Source of the DNA: RGIG5612 sp045616165
Lineage (GTDB): Bacteria; Bacillota; Clostridia; Lachnospirales; Lachnospiraceae
DNA length: 59,530 nt
NCBI GenBank assembly: GCA_045616165.1
Contig: JAZLGF010000017.1
Location: forward strand, 1 to 59,530
Reading direction: 5' to 3'
Shown here: positions 1 to 8,682 of the stretch, piece by piece
How positions within the stretch are numbered: position 1 is the stretch's first letter
Layout of the letters: each line of letters opens with the position of its first letter
The notes under the pieces: generated by a model
Databases searched by the model: none
What the model was told of the DNA's origin: nothing
Seen by the model: the letters and a program-made list of their open reading frames with translations, nothing else
Program-made: the position numbers and the translations under genes

Positions 1-493
1 TTTGCAAAAATATTAAAAAAAATCGCACTTTAATATTTATATTAAATATTAAAGTATTAAATACAACAAAGTAGTTTACGTCATTTTGTTAAAACAGCGT
101 ACTTTATGAATACATATTTCACTTAATGTTAAAAAAATAACAAATATATAAAGTGTTTATGCCTGGATTTATGATCATATATTATTGAATGTTAAAGAAT
201 AAATCAATATTTCTTTTATTTTAGGGAAATACATCACTCTTCGTTAATTTTTTTAAGAGAACGTTAATTTATTAACTAATGCCATTTATAATTATTTTTA
301 TCTTACTTTATAGTAGTATTCAAAAGAGGGGACTAATCTACCTGTTTTTGTTTTAAGCTTCTTGAATTACTTTAATTTGAGTTTTTATGTTTTAAATTTA
401 TATTTGATCTTTTAAAATTAAAAAACAGTTATTATTATGATATTTTCTGCTATTTTTTTATTTTTAATTATGGAGTATTTTTTATAATTTTTA
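1..493. other. AT-rich gene-free leader
   Basis: No convincing reading frame or RNA gene is visible here. The stretch is extremely AT-rich. It carries several short repeats that could be protein sites: TGTTAAA occurs near 88, at 127-133 and at 190-196, and CGTTAATTT occurs at 242-250 and 262-270, exactly 20 bp apart, which is about two helical turns and puts both on one DNA face. They lie upstream of a gene whose product has a winged-helix domain, so autoregulation is possible. That is inference; AT-rich DNA yields such words by chance. Confidence 0.4.
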
Positions 494-522
494 TTGACTT
501 TTTTCCTATTTTAAATTATAAT
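494..522 (+). promoter_or_regulatory. Sigma-A promoter of the wHTH-IDH gene
   Basis: The -35 box TTGACT (494-499) and a perfect -10 box TATAAT (517-522) are separated by 17 bp, the optimal spacing. Transcription would start near 529-530, giving a leader of about 37 nt with the ribosome site AAGGAAGGG just before the ATG at 567. Confidence 0.75.
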
Positions 523-566
523 ACAGACAACCAGTTAATATCATTGTAAAAAAGGAAGGGAAAGCG

Positions 567-2213
567 ATGGATATTGAAAAAAAATACATGAATTTATTGA
601 TTAATAATAACAGCTATAATTCTACTGCAATTTTACAGTGGAGAAACTACTTTTCAGACTACTTAAATTCTATCGAAATTAAAGATAGTAAACAGATTGA
701 AATTTTCCTGTATATTGTCGAAAATATTAATTTAGATACGAGCTTATTTATTGGAACATATAAGAAAATTTCAGAAGATGTTAAATGCAGTCAAACTACA
801 ATTGCAAAAATCATGAAAAAATTGCAATCAAGTGGATTTTTAAGGAAACTTCAAAATGGTGTTTGGTTTGTAGACACAAACGTATTTTACGAGTGTTCAC
901 AAAAAACTGAAGAAGAAAAGATTAATAGTTTGATTAAGCAAAAGGATGATGAAGAGGCACAAGCAAGCGAAACATTGAATATTTTGCCATTTTCTTCTTC
1001 TTCGTCAAAAACAGAAGATCCTAACTTTGTTAAGACAAAAGTAACTAATAACATAATTATTCTTAATCGCAACTTGGATTGTGACTCTTTGCATAATCTT
1101 GTTATGGATGAACTGTTTTATCCATACCTGGATTTGAAGACCCAAGACTTTTCATTAAAACAAAATGACTCTTCTGAGAATGATTATTATGAATATGAAT
1201 TGTTAAACAAGATTAAAGCAAATAAGATTTGTGTATCTTATTCTTATTCAAAACAAGACACAAAAACTTCTGACTTCAAAACAAAAAATGTTGAAGAATT
1301 TATTCAGGGCACATCTTTTATTACTCCTATTACAACACAAAACTTTCTTTCATTATTTAGAAATTGGGCAAAACCAATTACAGTTGCTAGACAGCTTAAC
1401 GGAAAAATGACTGAAAGCATTGAAGTTAAGCCACAAAAGCCTGGTGTAGCTGAGATTGTTTATACTAATAATGATGAATCAAAAGATGTATATTTTGTTA
1501 ATGAATTTTCCACACCGGGTATTATTACTTGCAATTATAATCTTGCAGGAAATATTATTTCTTTTGCTAGAAATTGTTTTGAATATGCACTTAAGACAAA
1601 AACAAATCTTTTATTCACAGATAGAATTGATAAATCTACTATATTCGATAGAGCATACTATGATACATTCACAGAACTTTTTGAACGTGATTATAAAGAA
1701 AAGTTTAAAGAAGAAGGAATTAAATTTAATCATGGTTTGACTGATTCAACTATTGGAAATGCGATAAATAGTCAAGGCGGATTTATTTGGGCAATTAATA
1801 ATCATGATGGTGAATTAATTAATAGTATGGTCACAAGTGCTTTCGGTGGTTCAGGTCTTATGAAGACAGTAATTGTGTCAAACGATGAAAGTTATATATT
1901 TAAGGCCAAAGATATTCTTGTGGAAGCTGAAGAAGAGGGTAAAAAACTTGTTAAGTCCGATAGCGCTATTGCATTAATTTATGCTTGGACATCAGCTCTT
2001 AGACTTAGAGGTGAAGTTGATGGTTTGTTAGAACTTATTCGTTTCTCAAACAACCTTGAGCAAGCAGTTTTGAATACAATAGGTAATGGATATATGACTA
2101 GAGATCTTGCTAAATACACTAATATTTCGGAACCGTATGTTTTAGGAACTAAAGATTTCATTTTAGCAATTAAAAAATATTTCGAAGATATCTATTTCGC
2201 GGTTAAAAAATAA
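567..2213 (+). CDS. Winged-helix protein fused to a degenerate NADP-isocitrate dehydrogenase
   Basis: The 548-residue product has two parts. Residues about 40-108 look like a winged helix of the RepL/MarR kind (helices about 64-94, basic wing about 95-102), followed by a Ser/Glu-rich linker (111-158). Residues 160-545 follow the NADP-isocitrate dehydrogenase fold from end to end: WAKPITVAR (267-275), FARNCFEYAL (333-342), GGFIWAINNHDGE (404-416) and the C-terminal YAWTSALRLRGEVDG (472-486). Judged against the human IDH1/clostridial family from memory, catalytic residues are lost: R100 is Ile252, R109 Ser262, K212 Arg353, D275 Glu416, D279 Ser420. Only R132 (Arg275) and D252 (Asp393) remain, and the NADP-binding AAHGT loop is absent. 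Inference: a pseudoenzyme regulator that may sense isocitrate, 2-oxoglutarate or a nucleotide. It is a single gene with its own promoter and terminator. Confidence 0.8.
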   Translation: MDIEKKYMNLLINNNSYNSTAILQWRNYFSDYLNSIEIKDSKQIEIFLYIVENINLDTSLFIGTYKKISEDVKCSQTTIAKIMKKLQSSGFLRKLQNGVWFVDTNVFYECSQKTEEEKINSLIKQKDDEEAQASETLNILPFSSSSSKTEDPNFVKTKVTNNIIILNRNLDCDSLHNLVMDELFYPYLDLKTQDFSLKQNDSSENDYYEYELLNKIKANKICVSYSYSKQDTKTSDFKTKNVEEFIQGTSFITPITTQNFLSLFRNWAKPITVARQLNGKMTESIEVKPQKPGVAEIVYTNNDESKDVYFVNEFSTPGIITCNYNLAGNIISFARNCFEYALKTKTNLLFTDRIDKSTIFDRAYYDTFTELFERDYKEKFKEEGIKFNHGLTDSTIGNAINSQGGFIWAINNHDGELINSMVTSAFGGSGLMKTVIVSNDESYIFKAKDILVEAEEEGKKLVKSDSAIALIYAWTSALRLRGEVDGLLELIRFSNNLEQAVLNTIGNGYMTRDLAKYTNISEPYVLGTKDFILAIKKYFEDIYFAVKK

Positions 2214-2233
2214 TTTAACCCTTTCCTTTCCCC

Positions 2234-2274
2234 AAAATAGCATTGGATGAAATTTTTCCAATGCTATTTTTTTT
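2234..2274 (+). terminator. Rho-independent terminator
   Basis: A 13-bp stem, AAAATAGCATTGG against CCAATGCTATTTT, is followed by a T run. It closes the single-gene unit ending at 2213. Confidence 0.85.
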
Positions 2275-2388
2275 ATTACGTTTTTAAGATATAATAATTA
2301 AAGAAAAATGAAGTAAAAAAAGGATTTAAATTATACTGATAAACTGTGAAGTGTTTTATTATATTTTTTTAACATTAAGAGGTTATAA

Positions 2389-3348
2389 ATGAAGGACTCA
2401 TATAATCGTGAGATTGATTATTTAAGAATATCGGTAACTGATTTATGCAATTTAAGGTGTAATTATTGTATGCCAGAGTGTGGAGTAAAGAAACTTTCAC
2501 ACGACAACATTATGAATGCAGAGGAAATTGAGGAGTTTGTTAGCTACGCTACAAGACTCGGAATTAGAAAAGTTAGATTAACAGGTGGTGAACCACTGGT
2601 TAGAAGAGGAATAATAGAAATTTGCCGTAAAATATCATCATTACAAGGCATAGAAGAGCTTTGCATGACTACCAACGGATTACTTTTAGATAAATATGCA
2701 CATGATTTGAAGTTGGCTGGAGTGAAAAGATTTAATATAAGTATAGATACTTTACAGGATGCAAAGTATAAAACTATAACAAGATGCGACCAATTTGACC
2801 ACCCTGTTAAAAAAATATTTGATGGAATTGAAAAAATACGAAGTGAAGGCTTTAAAAATATCAAAATTAATGTGGTTTTGCAGGGTGGAGTGAATGACGA
2901 TGAGATAGAAGATTTTATTAATTTGACTAAAGATAACGATTATGAAGTTAGATTTATAGAACTGATGCCAATAGGACCGGCAAAAGAATTTGCTCAAAAG
3001 ACATTTATCACAAATGATGTGGTATTAGCAAAGGATACGAGATTAAAACACTCTAATGACAGTGGAGTAAGCAAAATATATACTATTAAAGGATATAAGG
3101 GGAAAATTGGTCTAATAAGTCCTGTTAGTAATCATTTCTGCGAATTTTGCAATAGAATAAGGCTTACAGCTGATGGAAAAATAAAAATGTGCCTTCATTC
3201 AAATAAAGAAGTTTTAATTAAAGGGCTTCATGGAGAAGAGTTGTACAAGGCGATACAAGACAATATACAAGCAAAACCTAAAAACTTTGATATAGGCATA
3301 GATAACCCAAGTAATTCATTAAGAGGAATGAATCAAATCGGAGGATGA
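2389..3348 (+). CDS. moaA: GTP 3',8-cyclase MoaA
   Basis: MoaA is a radical-SAM enzyme that, with MoaC, turns GTP into cyclic pyranopterin monophosphate, the first step of molybdopterin synthesis. The sequence shows the SAM cluster motif C20-x3-C24-x2-C27, the GGEP motif (66-69), the second cluster triad C251-x2-C254-x13-C268, and the conserved C-terminal Gly-Gly that the enzyme needs. At 319 residues it is of normal length. It lies one nucleotide ahead of moaC, so the two are translationally coupled. The pterin may serve Mo or W enzymes; the tungstate importer at 12-14 kb favours tungsten. Confidence 0.95.
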   Translation: MKDSYNREIDYLRISVTDLCNLRCNYCMPECGVKKLSHDNIMNAEEIEEFVSYATRLGIRKVRLTGGEPLVRRGIIEICRKISSLQGIEELCMTTNGLLLDKYAHDLKLAGVKRFNISIDTLQDAKYKTITRCDQFDHPVKKIFDGIEKIRSEGFKNIKINVVLQGGVNDDEIEDFINLTKDNDYEVRFIELMPIGPAKEFAQKTFITNDVVLAKDTRLKHSNDSGVSKIYTIKGYKGKIGLISPVSNHFCEFCNRIRLTADGKIKMCLHSNKEVLIKGLHGEELYKAIQDNIQAKPKNFDIGIDNPSNSLRGMNQIGG

Positions 3349-3349
3349 T

Positions 3350-3826
3350 ATGGAAAAATTAACACATTTTAACGAAGAAGGAAGAGCTAGAATGGTTGAT
3401 GTTTCTAGTAAAGATGAAACTTTTAGAGTTGCAAGAGCTACTGCACTTGTGTATGTAAATGACACAACATATAACCTTATTAAAGAAGGCAAAATGAAAA
3501 AAGGTGATGTTTTAGCTGTAGCACAAGTTGTAGGTATAATGGGAGCTAAAAAAACTTTCGAGATTATCCCAATGTGCCATCCTATTAATTTAACAAGTGT
3601 TGATATAAATTTTGAGTTAGATGATGAAAAAAAGACTATTAAAGTAATTTCTACAGTAAAGTGTAAGGGTAAAACTGGGGTGGAGATGGAAGCTTTAACA
3701 TCGGCTAATATAGCTGCACTCACAATATATGACATGTGTAAGGCTGTCCAAAGAGATATAAAGATTTCAGAAGTTTATTTGCTTGAAAAAGATGGTGGAA
3801 AAAGTGGCCATTATATAGCTGATTAA
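3350..3826 (+). CDS. moaC: Cyclic pyranopterin monophosphate synthase MoaC
   Basis: This 158-residue protein converts the MoaA product, 3',8-cyclo-7,8-dihydro-GTP, into cyclic pyranopterin monophosphate. Family signatures are MVDVSSKDET near the N-terminus, the PMCHPI motif in the middle, and ALTIYDMCKA with the catalytic Asp near residue 126. The length is normal. The start codon sits one base after the moaA stop, and its ribosome site GGAGG lies inside the end of moaA. Gln replaces the commoner Asp in the AVDRDM-like segment (here AVQRDI), a mild change. Confidence 0.95.
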   Translation: MEKLTHFNEEGRARMVDVSSKDETFRVARATALVYVNDTTYNLIKEGKMKKGDVLAVAQVVGIMGAKKTFEIIPMCHPINLTSVDINFELDDEKKTIKVISTVKCKGKTGVEMEALTSANIAALTIYDMCKAVQRDIKISEVYLLEKDGGKSGHYIAD

Positions 3827-3863
3827 AAATTTATTAAATCATATTAATGTTAGGAGACTAATT

Positions 3864-4625
3864 ATGAATTATAACATTGTAAAAATTGATGAGAAAACAT
3901 GGAGAATAGAAAATATATTTGTTTATTCATTTTTGCTTGTTGGCGATGATAGAGCAATTATGATTGATAGTGGATGCAGTATTGAAAACATGAAAGAAGT
4001 TGTTGAGAGTATATTATGTGAAAATGGATATAAACAATTTGCTTCAATGCCAATCGAGGTAATTACAACACATGGAGATGGAGACCATACAAATGCACAT
4101 AATCAGTTTGCTGCTTATTATGTGACAAAAGAGGATTATGAAATATTTGATTTTGGAAATAAATATCCGGATGCTCAGTATAAACAATTAACAGACGGCC
4201 AAATTATTGATATTGGAAATAGACCACTTCAAATAATTACGGTTCCGGGTCATACAAAGGGCAGCGTAGCAATTCTTGATCAGAAAAACAGACGACTATT
4301 TTGTGGTGATATGGTTCAAACCGGAAGAATATTCCAGTTTGGGCAGGCTCGTGTAAACGACCAGTTAAGAAGTAGTTATGAAAAATTAGAAAACATGAGT
4401 AGCCAGTTCGATGTTATATGCCCGAATCATGCAGTGCCTATACTTAAACCAGAGTATATTACTTCAGTAAAAAAAGCATGGGAAGAAGTAAATGAAGGAA
4501 AGGTAAAACCTGATTTAAGAGTACCAGATGAAAACGAATGGCCAGAAGGATTCTTAATAAAAGCATACGATTGCAAAGTATGTACGTTCTTGCTTCCTAG
4601 AGACTGTACCTTAGGAGAAAACTAG
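3864..4625 (+). CDS. Metallo-beta-lactamase-fold hydrolase
   Basis: A 253-residue MBL-fold protein of unknown substrate. The metal-binding motif reads THGDGDHTNAHN, so the usual HxHxDH appears as HxDxDH, a variant I believe is common in some MBL subfamilies. Other conserved elements follow in order: VPGHTKGSV, LFCGDMV and CPNHAVPI, supplying further His and Asp ligands. The C-terminal tail contains a CKVC pair. It follows moaC by 37 nt in the same direction with its own GGAG site. Neighbours do not reveal a substrate, and I do not infer a molybdopterin role from position alone. Confidence 0.8.
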   Translation: MNYNIVKIDEKTWRIENIFVYSFLLVGDDRAIMIDSGCSIENMKEVVESILCENGYKQFASMPIEVITTHGDGDHTNAHNQFAAYYVTKEDYEIFDFGNKYPDAQYKQLTDGQIIDIGNRPLQIITVPGHTKGSVAILDQKNRRLFCGDMVQTGRIFQFGQARVNDQLRSSYEKLENMSSQFDVICPNHAVPILKPEYITSVKKAWEEVNEGKVKPDLRVPDENEWPEGFLIKAYDCKVCTFLLPRDCTLGEN

Positions 4626-4760
4626 GAATTTATTAATGTCATATTTTTGGGAGCAATAGAAAAGCGAATGACAAATTAGTCGCATTATGGCAAAATGAAA
4701 CCGAAATATGAAGCAAGAAAGCGTAAGGATTGATTTCCAGATTTTAATTAGGAGAAGGAA

Positions 4761-5297
4761 ATGGATAAGGAAAAATTATTTGCAATAGCAAAAGAAAGTG
4801 GTTTTGAAACAGTAGCAGAGCTTGATGTAAGCACACTAAAAGCACTTCCAGAAGTAAGAGATATGTGTGCGGTAAATACATGTGGCATGTACGCAAAAAG
4901 ATGGAGTTGTCCTCCAGGATGTGGGCAAATAAGCGAGTGCGAAAAAAAGATGAAACAGTATAAATATGGCATCTTAGTTCAAACAGTAGGAGACATTGAA
5001 GACAGTCTTGATTTTGAAGGAATAATGGAAGTTAAGGCTACACATGACGAAAGATTTAATAAATGCACAGATGCATTAAAGGAAGTGTGTGAAGATTTAC
5101 TTATCTTAGGAGACGGAGGCTGTAACAGATGTAAAGAATGCACATATCCGGATGAGCCATGTCGCTTTCCTGATAAGGCGCATGCATCAATGGAAGCTTT
5201 TGGATTATATGTTGCAGATGTATGCAAAAAAAATAATGTAGCTTATAACTATGGACCAGAAAAAATGTGTTATACAGGATGCTATTTATATAATTAA
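4761..5297 (+). CDS. DUF2284 cysteine-rich metal-binding protein
   Basis: A 178-residue protein of the DUF2284 type, rich in cysteine. Cys groups occur as MCAVNTCGMYAKRWSCPPGC near residues 36-54, as GGCNRCKECTYPDEPC near 118-133, and as MCYTGC at the C-terminus, which suggests Fe-S or other metal clusters. The function is not established. It ends 11 nt before the corrinoid-activating ferredoxin/ATPase gene, so the two are probably co-translated; a role in passing electrons to that activator is an inference from position. The start has a good AGGAGAAGG site. Confidence 0.75.
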   Translation: MDKEKLFAIAKESGFETVAELDVSTLKALPEVRDMCAVNTCGMYAKRWSCPPGCGQISECEKKMKQYKYGILVQTVGDIEDSLDFEGIMEVKATHDERFNKCTDALKEVCEDLLILGDGGCNRCKECTYPDEPCRFPDKAHASMEAFGLYVADVCKKNNVAYNYGPEKMCYTGCYLYN

Positions 5298-5308
5298 AAG
5301 GAAGAAAA

Positions 5309-6883
5309 ATGTTTACAGTAAAAATTTTACCAAATAATAAAGAAGTACAGGTACAAGGGGGAAGCACGCTTTTAACAGCACAAATAAAAGCTGGGCTTCA
5401 TCCAGATGCACCATGTGGTGGCCAAGGCACATGTGGAAAATGCCTTGTAGATATTGTAGAAGAAAACGGAAATAAAAGAACTGTTAGGGCATGCCAGTTT
5501 AAGGTAGAAAAAGATTTAACAATCGAAATTGCAAAAGAAGAAGAGTTCCATATCCTTGAAACGGGAACAAATCGGAAAGTCATCTTAAATCCAGATGTAG
5601 ATAAATACACAATAAAAAAAGAAAAAGCATTAGGCGTTGCTTTCGATATTGGAACAACGTCTGTTGTTTGTTATTTACTTGACTTAGAAACGGGAAAAGA
5701 ACTTGCCCATGCAAGTATGTTAAATCCACAAAGCCAATATGGTGCAGATGTAATTTCACGTTGTGAATACGCAATAGCAAACGGAGTAGATAAGTTATCA
5801 TCAGAAATAAGAAAAGCACTTAATGAGCTTATAGAAGAAGTATGTGATGAGGTGCATGTATCGCCAAATCAAATATATATTGCTTCAGTAGTAGGAAATA
5901 CATGCATGCATCATCTTTATTTAGGAATTGACCCACAACCATTAACAGTTGTTCCATATGAAGCAGTTGTAAAAGATGAAATGGTAGTAGACCCAGAAAC
6001 TGTAGATATGATTATTAATCCAAAAGGAAAAGTTCAAGTTCTTCCTAATATTGCAGGATTTGTTGGTGCAGATACAATCGGATGCATATTAGCTACAGAG
6101 TTTGATGAATTAGAAGACATAAGCCTTATGATTGATATTGGAACAAACGGCGAGATGGTGATGGGAAATAAAGACCATATGATAGCATGCTCAACGGCAG
6201 CTGGCCCAGCTTTTGAAGGCGCAAAAATCGAATGTGGTATGCGTGGAAAAAATGGAGCTATTGACCATATCAAAATAGAAGGAACAAATATAGTTTCACA
6301 TGTAATTGATAGTAGAAAAGCTGAAGGAATATGTGGCTCAGGGCTCATGGATGCAGTAGCCGTATTTTTAAATAGTGGAATCATAGATGAATCAGGAAAG
6401 TTATTTAATCCAGAAAAAGATTCACTTGATGATGCAAGTGAAGTTGTAAAAGAAAACATAAAGAAAATCGGAAAAACAAAAGAAGATTTATTAAAAGTTG
6501 ACTTAAAGGATAAAGTATATCTATCACAAAAAGATATAAGAGAAGTTCAACTAGCAAAAGGAGCAATCGCCGCTGGAATAGAGCTTATGGCAGAGAGCCT
6601 TGGAATAAAAGTTGAAGATATAAAAAAAGTAATGATTGCAGGAGCATTTGGAAACTACATGGATCCACACTCAGCATGTGAGATTGGACTTATTCCAAAA
6701 GTACTTGAAGATAGAATAGAAATGATAGGAAATGCAGCAGGCGAAGGCAGTAAAATAGCTACGCTTAATAAAGATGAGTTCATAAGAGCTCAGGTAATTA
6801 GAACGAAAGTAGAGTTCTTAGAATTAGCTTCTTCTCCTAATTTCCAGGATACATTTGTAGATAATTTGCTTTTTGAAAGCTAA
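5309..6883 (+). CDS. Reductive activator of corrinoid enzymes (2Fe-2S ferredoxin plus ASKHA ATPase)
   Basis: RACE proteins use ATP to drive low-potential reduction of inactive Co(II) corrinoid proteins back to Co(I). Residues about 1-80 form a plant-type [2Fe-2S] domain with Cys ligands in PCGGQGTCGKC and a later RACQF. From about residue 108, VAFDIGTTSVVCYLLD starts the actin-like ATPase fold, with LMIDIGTNGEM and the IAGAFGNYMDP segment further on (DUF4445). The length, 524, is somewhat short for the family. It sits between the DUF2284 gene and the methyltransferase/corrinoid pair at 7029-8518, which gives it an obvious partner. Confidence 0.88.
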   Translation: MFTVKILPNNKEVQVQGGSTLLTAQIKAGLHPDAPCGGQGTCGKCLVDIVEENGNKRTVRACQFKVEKDLTIEIAKEEEFHILETGTNRKVILNPDVDKYTIKKEKALGVAFDIGTTSVVCYLLDLETGKELAHASMLNPQSQYGADVISRCEYAIANGVDKLSSEIRKALNELIEEVCDEVHVSPNQIYIASVVGNTCMHHLYLGIDPQPLTVVPYEAVVKDEMVVDPETVDMIINPKGKVQVLPNIAGFVGADTIGCILATEFDELEDISLMIDIGTNGEMVMGNKDHMIACSTAAGPAFEGAKIECGMRGKNGAIDHIKIEGTNIVSHVIDSRKAEGICGSGLMDAVAVFLNSGIIDESGKLFNPEKDSLDDASEVVKENIKKIGKTKEDLLKVDLKDKVYLSQKDIREVQLAKGAIAAGIELMAESLGIKVEDIKKVMIAGAFGNYMDPHSACEIGLIPKVLEDRIEMIGNAAGEGSKIATLNKDEFIRAQVIRTKVEFLELASSPNFQDTFVDNLLFES

Positions 6884-7028
6884 AGATTTTTATAATAAAT
6901 CGTAATAGATTTATATAAAAATAACTATGCAAAAATCCAAAAATATTGTAAAATATAGACGATTATGAGCATAAATTGTAAAAATTTTTAGATATTTTGT
7001 TAAGGCTCGAAATTAGGAGGAAAATAAA

Positions 7029-7832
7029 ATGATTATTATTGGTGAGAAAATTAATGGTTCTATCCCATCAGTTGCAAAAGCAATCGAAGAAAGAAACGCT
7101 GATTGGATTAGAGATTTAGCTAAAAAGCAAACAGAAGCAGGCGCTACATATATCGACGTTTGTGCATCAGTAGAAAATGACGAAGTTGAAACACTTCATT
7201 GGCTTATCGACTTAGTACAAGAAGTAACAGACCTTCCAATCGCTATCGATAGCCCAGATCCAGACGCAATTCTTGGCGCTATGAAATATGTAAATAAACC
7301 AGGTCTTATTAACTCAGTTTCAGGCGAAGGAAACAAGATTGAAAAAATCTTCCCTGCAATCGCTGATACTGAATGGGAATGCATCGCACTTTGCTGTGAT
7401 GACAAGGGAATTCCTAAGAGCCCAGAAGATAGATTAAGAGTATTTGGTGACATCATGGAAGCAGCTAAGAAGTATGGAATCGATCCTAGCCGTCTTCACA
7501 TTGATCCACTTGTTGAAATGCTTTGCACAACAGACGATGCTATGGCAAACTTAGGTGTAGTTATGAGTAAGATTAAAGCTGATTACCCTACAATTCATGT
7601 TACGGGCGCAGTTAGCAATATCTCATTCAACTTACCGTACAGAAAGATTGTAAACCTTGCTTTCTTAGTACTTTCAATGAACGCAGGATTAGACAGTGCA
7701 ATCTTAGATCCAACAAACAGAGATTTAATGGGAGCAATCTTTGCTACAGAAGCTCTTCTTGGTATGGATGATTTCTGTATGGAATACATCACAGCTTATA
7801 GAGAAGGTCTCTTTGGACCAGTTCAAAAATAA
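7029..7832 (+). CDS. Methyltetrahydrofolate:corrinoid methyltransferase (MT II, AcsE/MtrH type)
   Basis: A 267-residue TIM-barrel pterin-binding protein that moves a methyl group between a corrinoid protein and tetrahydrofolate. Visible signatures are IIGEKINGS at the start, AGATYIDVCAS, the pterin-binding AIDSPDP, and GAVSNISFNLP, whose Asn is the N5-interacting residue of AcsE-type enzymes. The length matches AcsE, about 260. The corrinoid protein follows after 56 nt and the activator precedes it, so this is the folate-side half of a methyl-transfer system. It might equally act as methyltransferase of the acetyl-CoA pathway, but no CODH/ACS genes lie nearby. Confidence 0.9.
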   Translation: MIIIGEKINGSIPSVAKAIEERNADWIRDLAKKQTEAGATYIDVCASVENDEVETLHWLIDLVQEVTDLPIAIDSPDPDAILGAMKYVNKPGLINSVSGEGNKIEKIFPAIADTEWECIALCCDDKGIPKSPEDRLRVFGDIMEAAKKYGIDPSRLHIDPLVEMLCTTDDAMANLGVVMSKIKADYPTIHVTGAVSNISFNLPYRKIVNLAFLVLSMNAGLDSAILDPTNRDLMGAIFATEALLGMDDFCMEYITAYREGLFGPVQK

Positions 7833-7888
7833 GTCCGTAAGGCTAATGCCTTAATATAAAAATTTAAATCTTATAGGAGGACAATTAA

Positions 7889-8518
7889 ATGTCAAAAATT
7901 GATGAGATTGCTCAAGCAGTCGAAACAGGTAAGTCAAAAGTAGTTCCTGAACTTGTACAACAGGCACTCGATGAAGGTATCGATGCAATGGAAATCCTTA
8001 ACAAAGGTATGATCGATGCTATGGGTGTTGTTGGTGAAAAGTTCAAAAACAACGAAATTTTCGTTCCTGAAATGCTCGTTGCAGCACGTGCTATGAAGAA
8101 AGGTGTTGAAGTTGTAAAACCTCACCTTGCTGACGCAGCTAGCGCTACAATCGGTAAAATGGTTATGGGAACAGTTGCTGGTGACCTTCATGACATCGGT
8201 AAAAACCTCGTTATCATGATGATCGAATCAGCTGGATTCGAAGTAGTTGATCTTGGTGTTGATGTTCCAATCGAAAAATTCCTTGAAGCAGCAGCAGATC
8301 CAGAAGTTAAAATCGTTGGATGTTCAGCTCTTTTAACAACAACTATGCCTTCACTTCGTGAAACAGTTGAAGCTTTAAACAAAGCTCCTAACCGTTCACA
8401 GTTCAAGATTATGGTTGGTGGAGCTCCTATTACTCAGGAATTCGCTGATGAAATCGGTGCAGATTGCTACACAGAAGATGCAGCAGCAGCAGCTGAAGCA
8501 GCTAAGAAGTTAGTTTAA
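7889..8518 (+). CDS. Corrinoid (cobalamin-binding) methyl-carrier protein, MtbC type
   Basis: A 209-residue protein with the helical cap domain in residues 1-90 and a Rossmann B12-binding domain in 91-209. The cobalt-binding DxHxxG motif is present as GDLHDIGKNLV, with the partner sequences GCSALLTTTM and MVGGAPIT. It carries methyl groups between methyltransferase I and II. It is preceded by a strong GGAGG site and followed by a strong terminator. Its coding sequence uses more G/C-ending codons than the neighbours, as expected for a highly expressed gene. Confidence 0.93.
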   Translation: MSKIDEIAQAVETGKSKVVPELVQQALDEGIDAMEILNKGMIDAMGVVGEKFKNNEIFVPEMLVAARAMKKGVEVVKPHLADAASATIGKMVMGTVAGDLHDIGKNLVIMMIESAGFEVVDLGVDVPIEKFLEAAADPEVKIVGCSALLTTTMPSLRETVEALNKAPNRSQFKIMVGGAPITQEFADEIGADCYTEDAAAAAEAAKKLV

Positions 8519-8572
8519 TCTAAAAAAGAACGAAACGTATTGCTATTGCAATACCGAATAAGTATCAAGCTT

Positions 8573-8606
8573 AAGGGCCATCACGAAAGTGATGGCCCTT
8601 TTATTT
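8573..8606 (+). terminator. Strong rho-independent terminator
   Basis: A perfect stem, AAGGGCCATCAC, with a GAAA tetraloop, GTGATGGCCCTT, and then TTTATTT. It separates the methyl-transfer operon from mogA. Confidence 0.92.
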
Positions 8607-8617
8607 CTAAAATATCT

Positions 8618-8646
8618 TTGCGTCTTTATAGAAAAAAATATATAAT
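8618..8646 (+). promoter_or_regulatory. Promoter of mogA-thrC
   Basis: TTGCGT (8618-8623) and a perfect TATAAT (8641-8646) with 17-bp spacing lie between the preceding terminator and the mogA start at 8683. Confidence 0.6.
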
Positions 8647-8682
8647 TCTATAGAAAAAGAATTTGGTAAAAGAGGAAAAGAC

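Noticed and set aside
567..2213. Plasmid replication initiator (RepL) and a plasmid origin at 1-566
   Set aside because: Only the N-terminal domain resembles RepL; two thirds of the protein follows isocitrate dehydrogenase, and the neighbours are chromosomal housekeeping genes.
2275..2388. Molybdenum-cofactor riboswitch upstream of moaA
   Set aside because: The 114-bp gap is almost wholly A/T and shows none of the conserved stems expected of that element.
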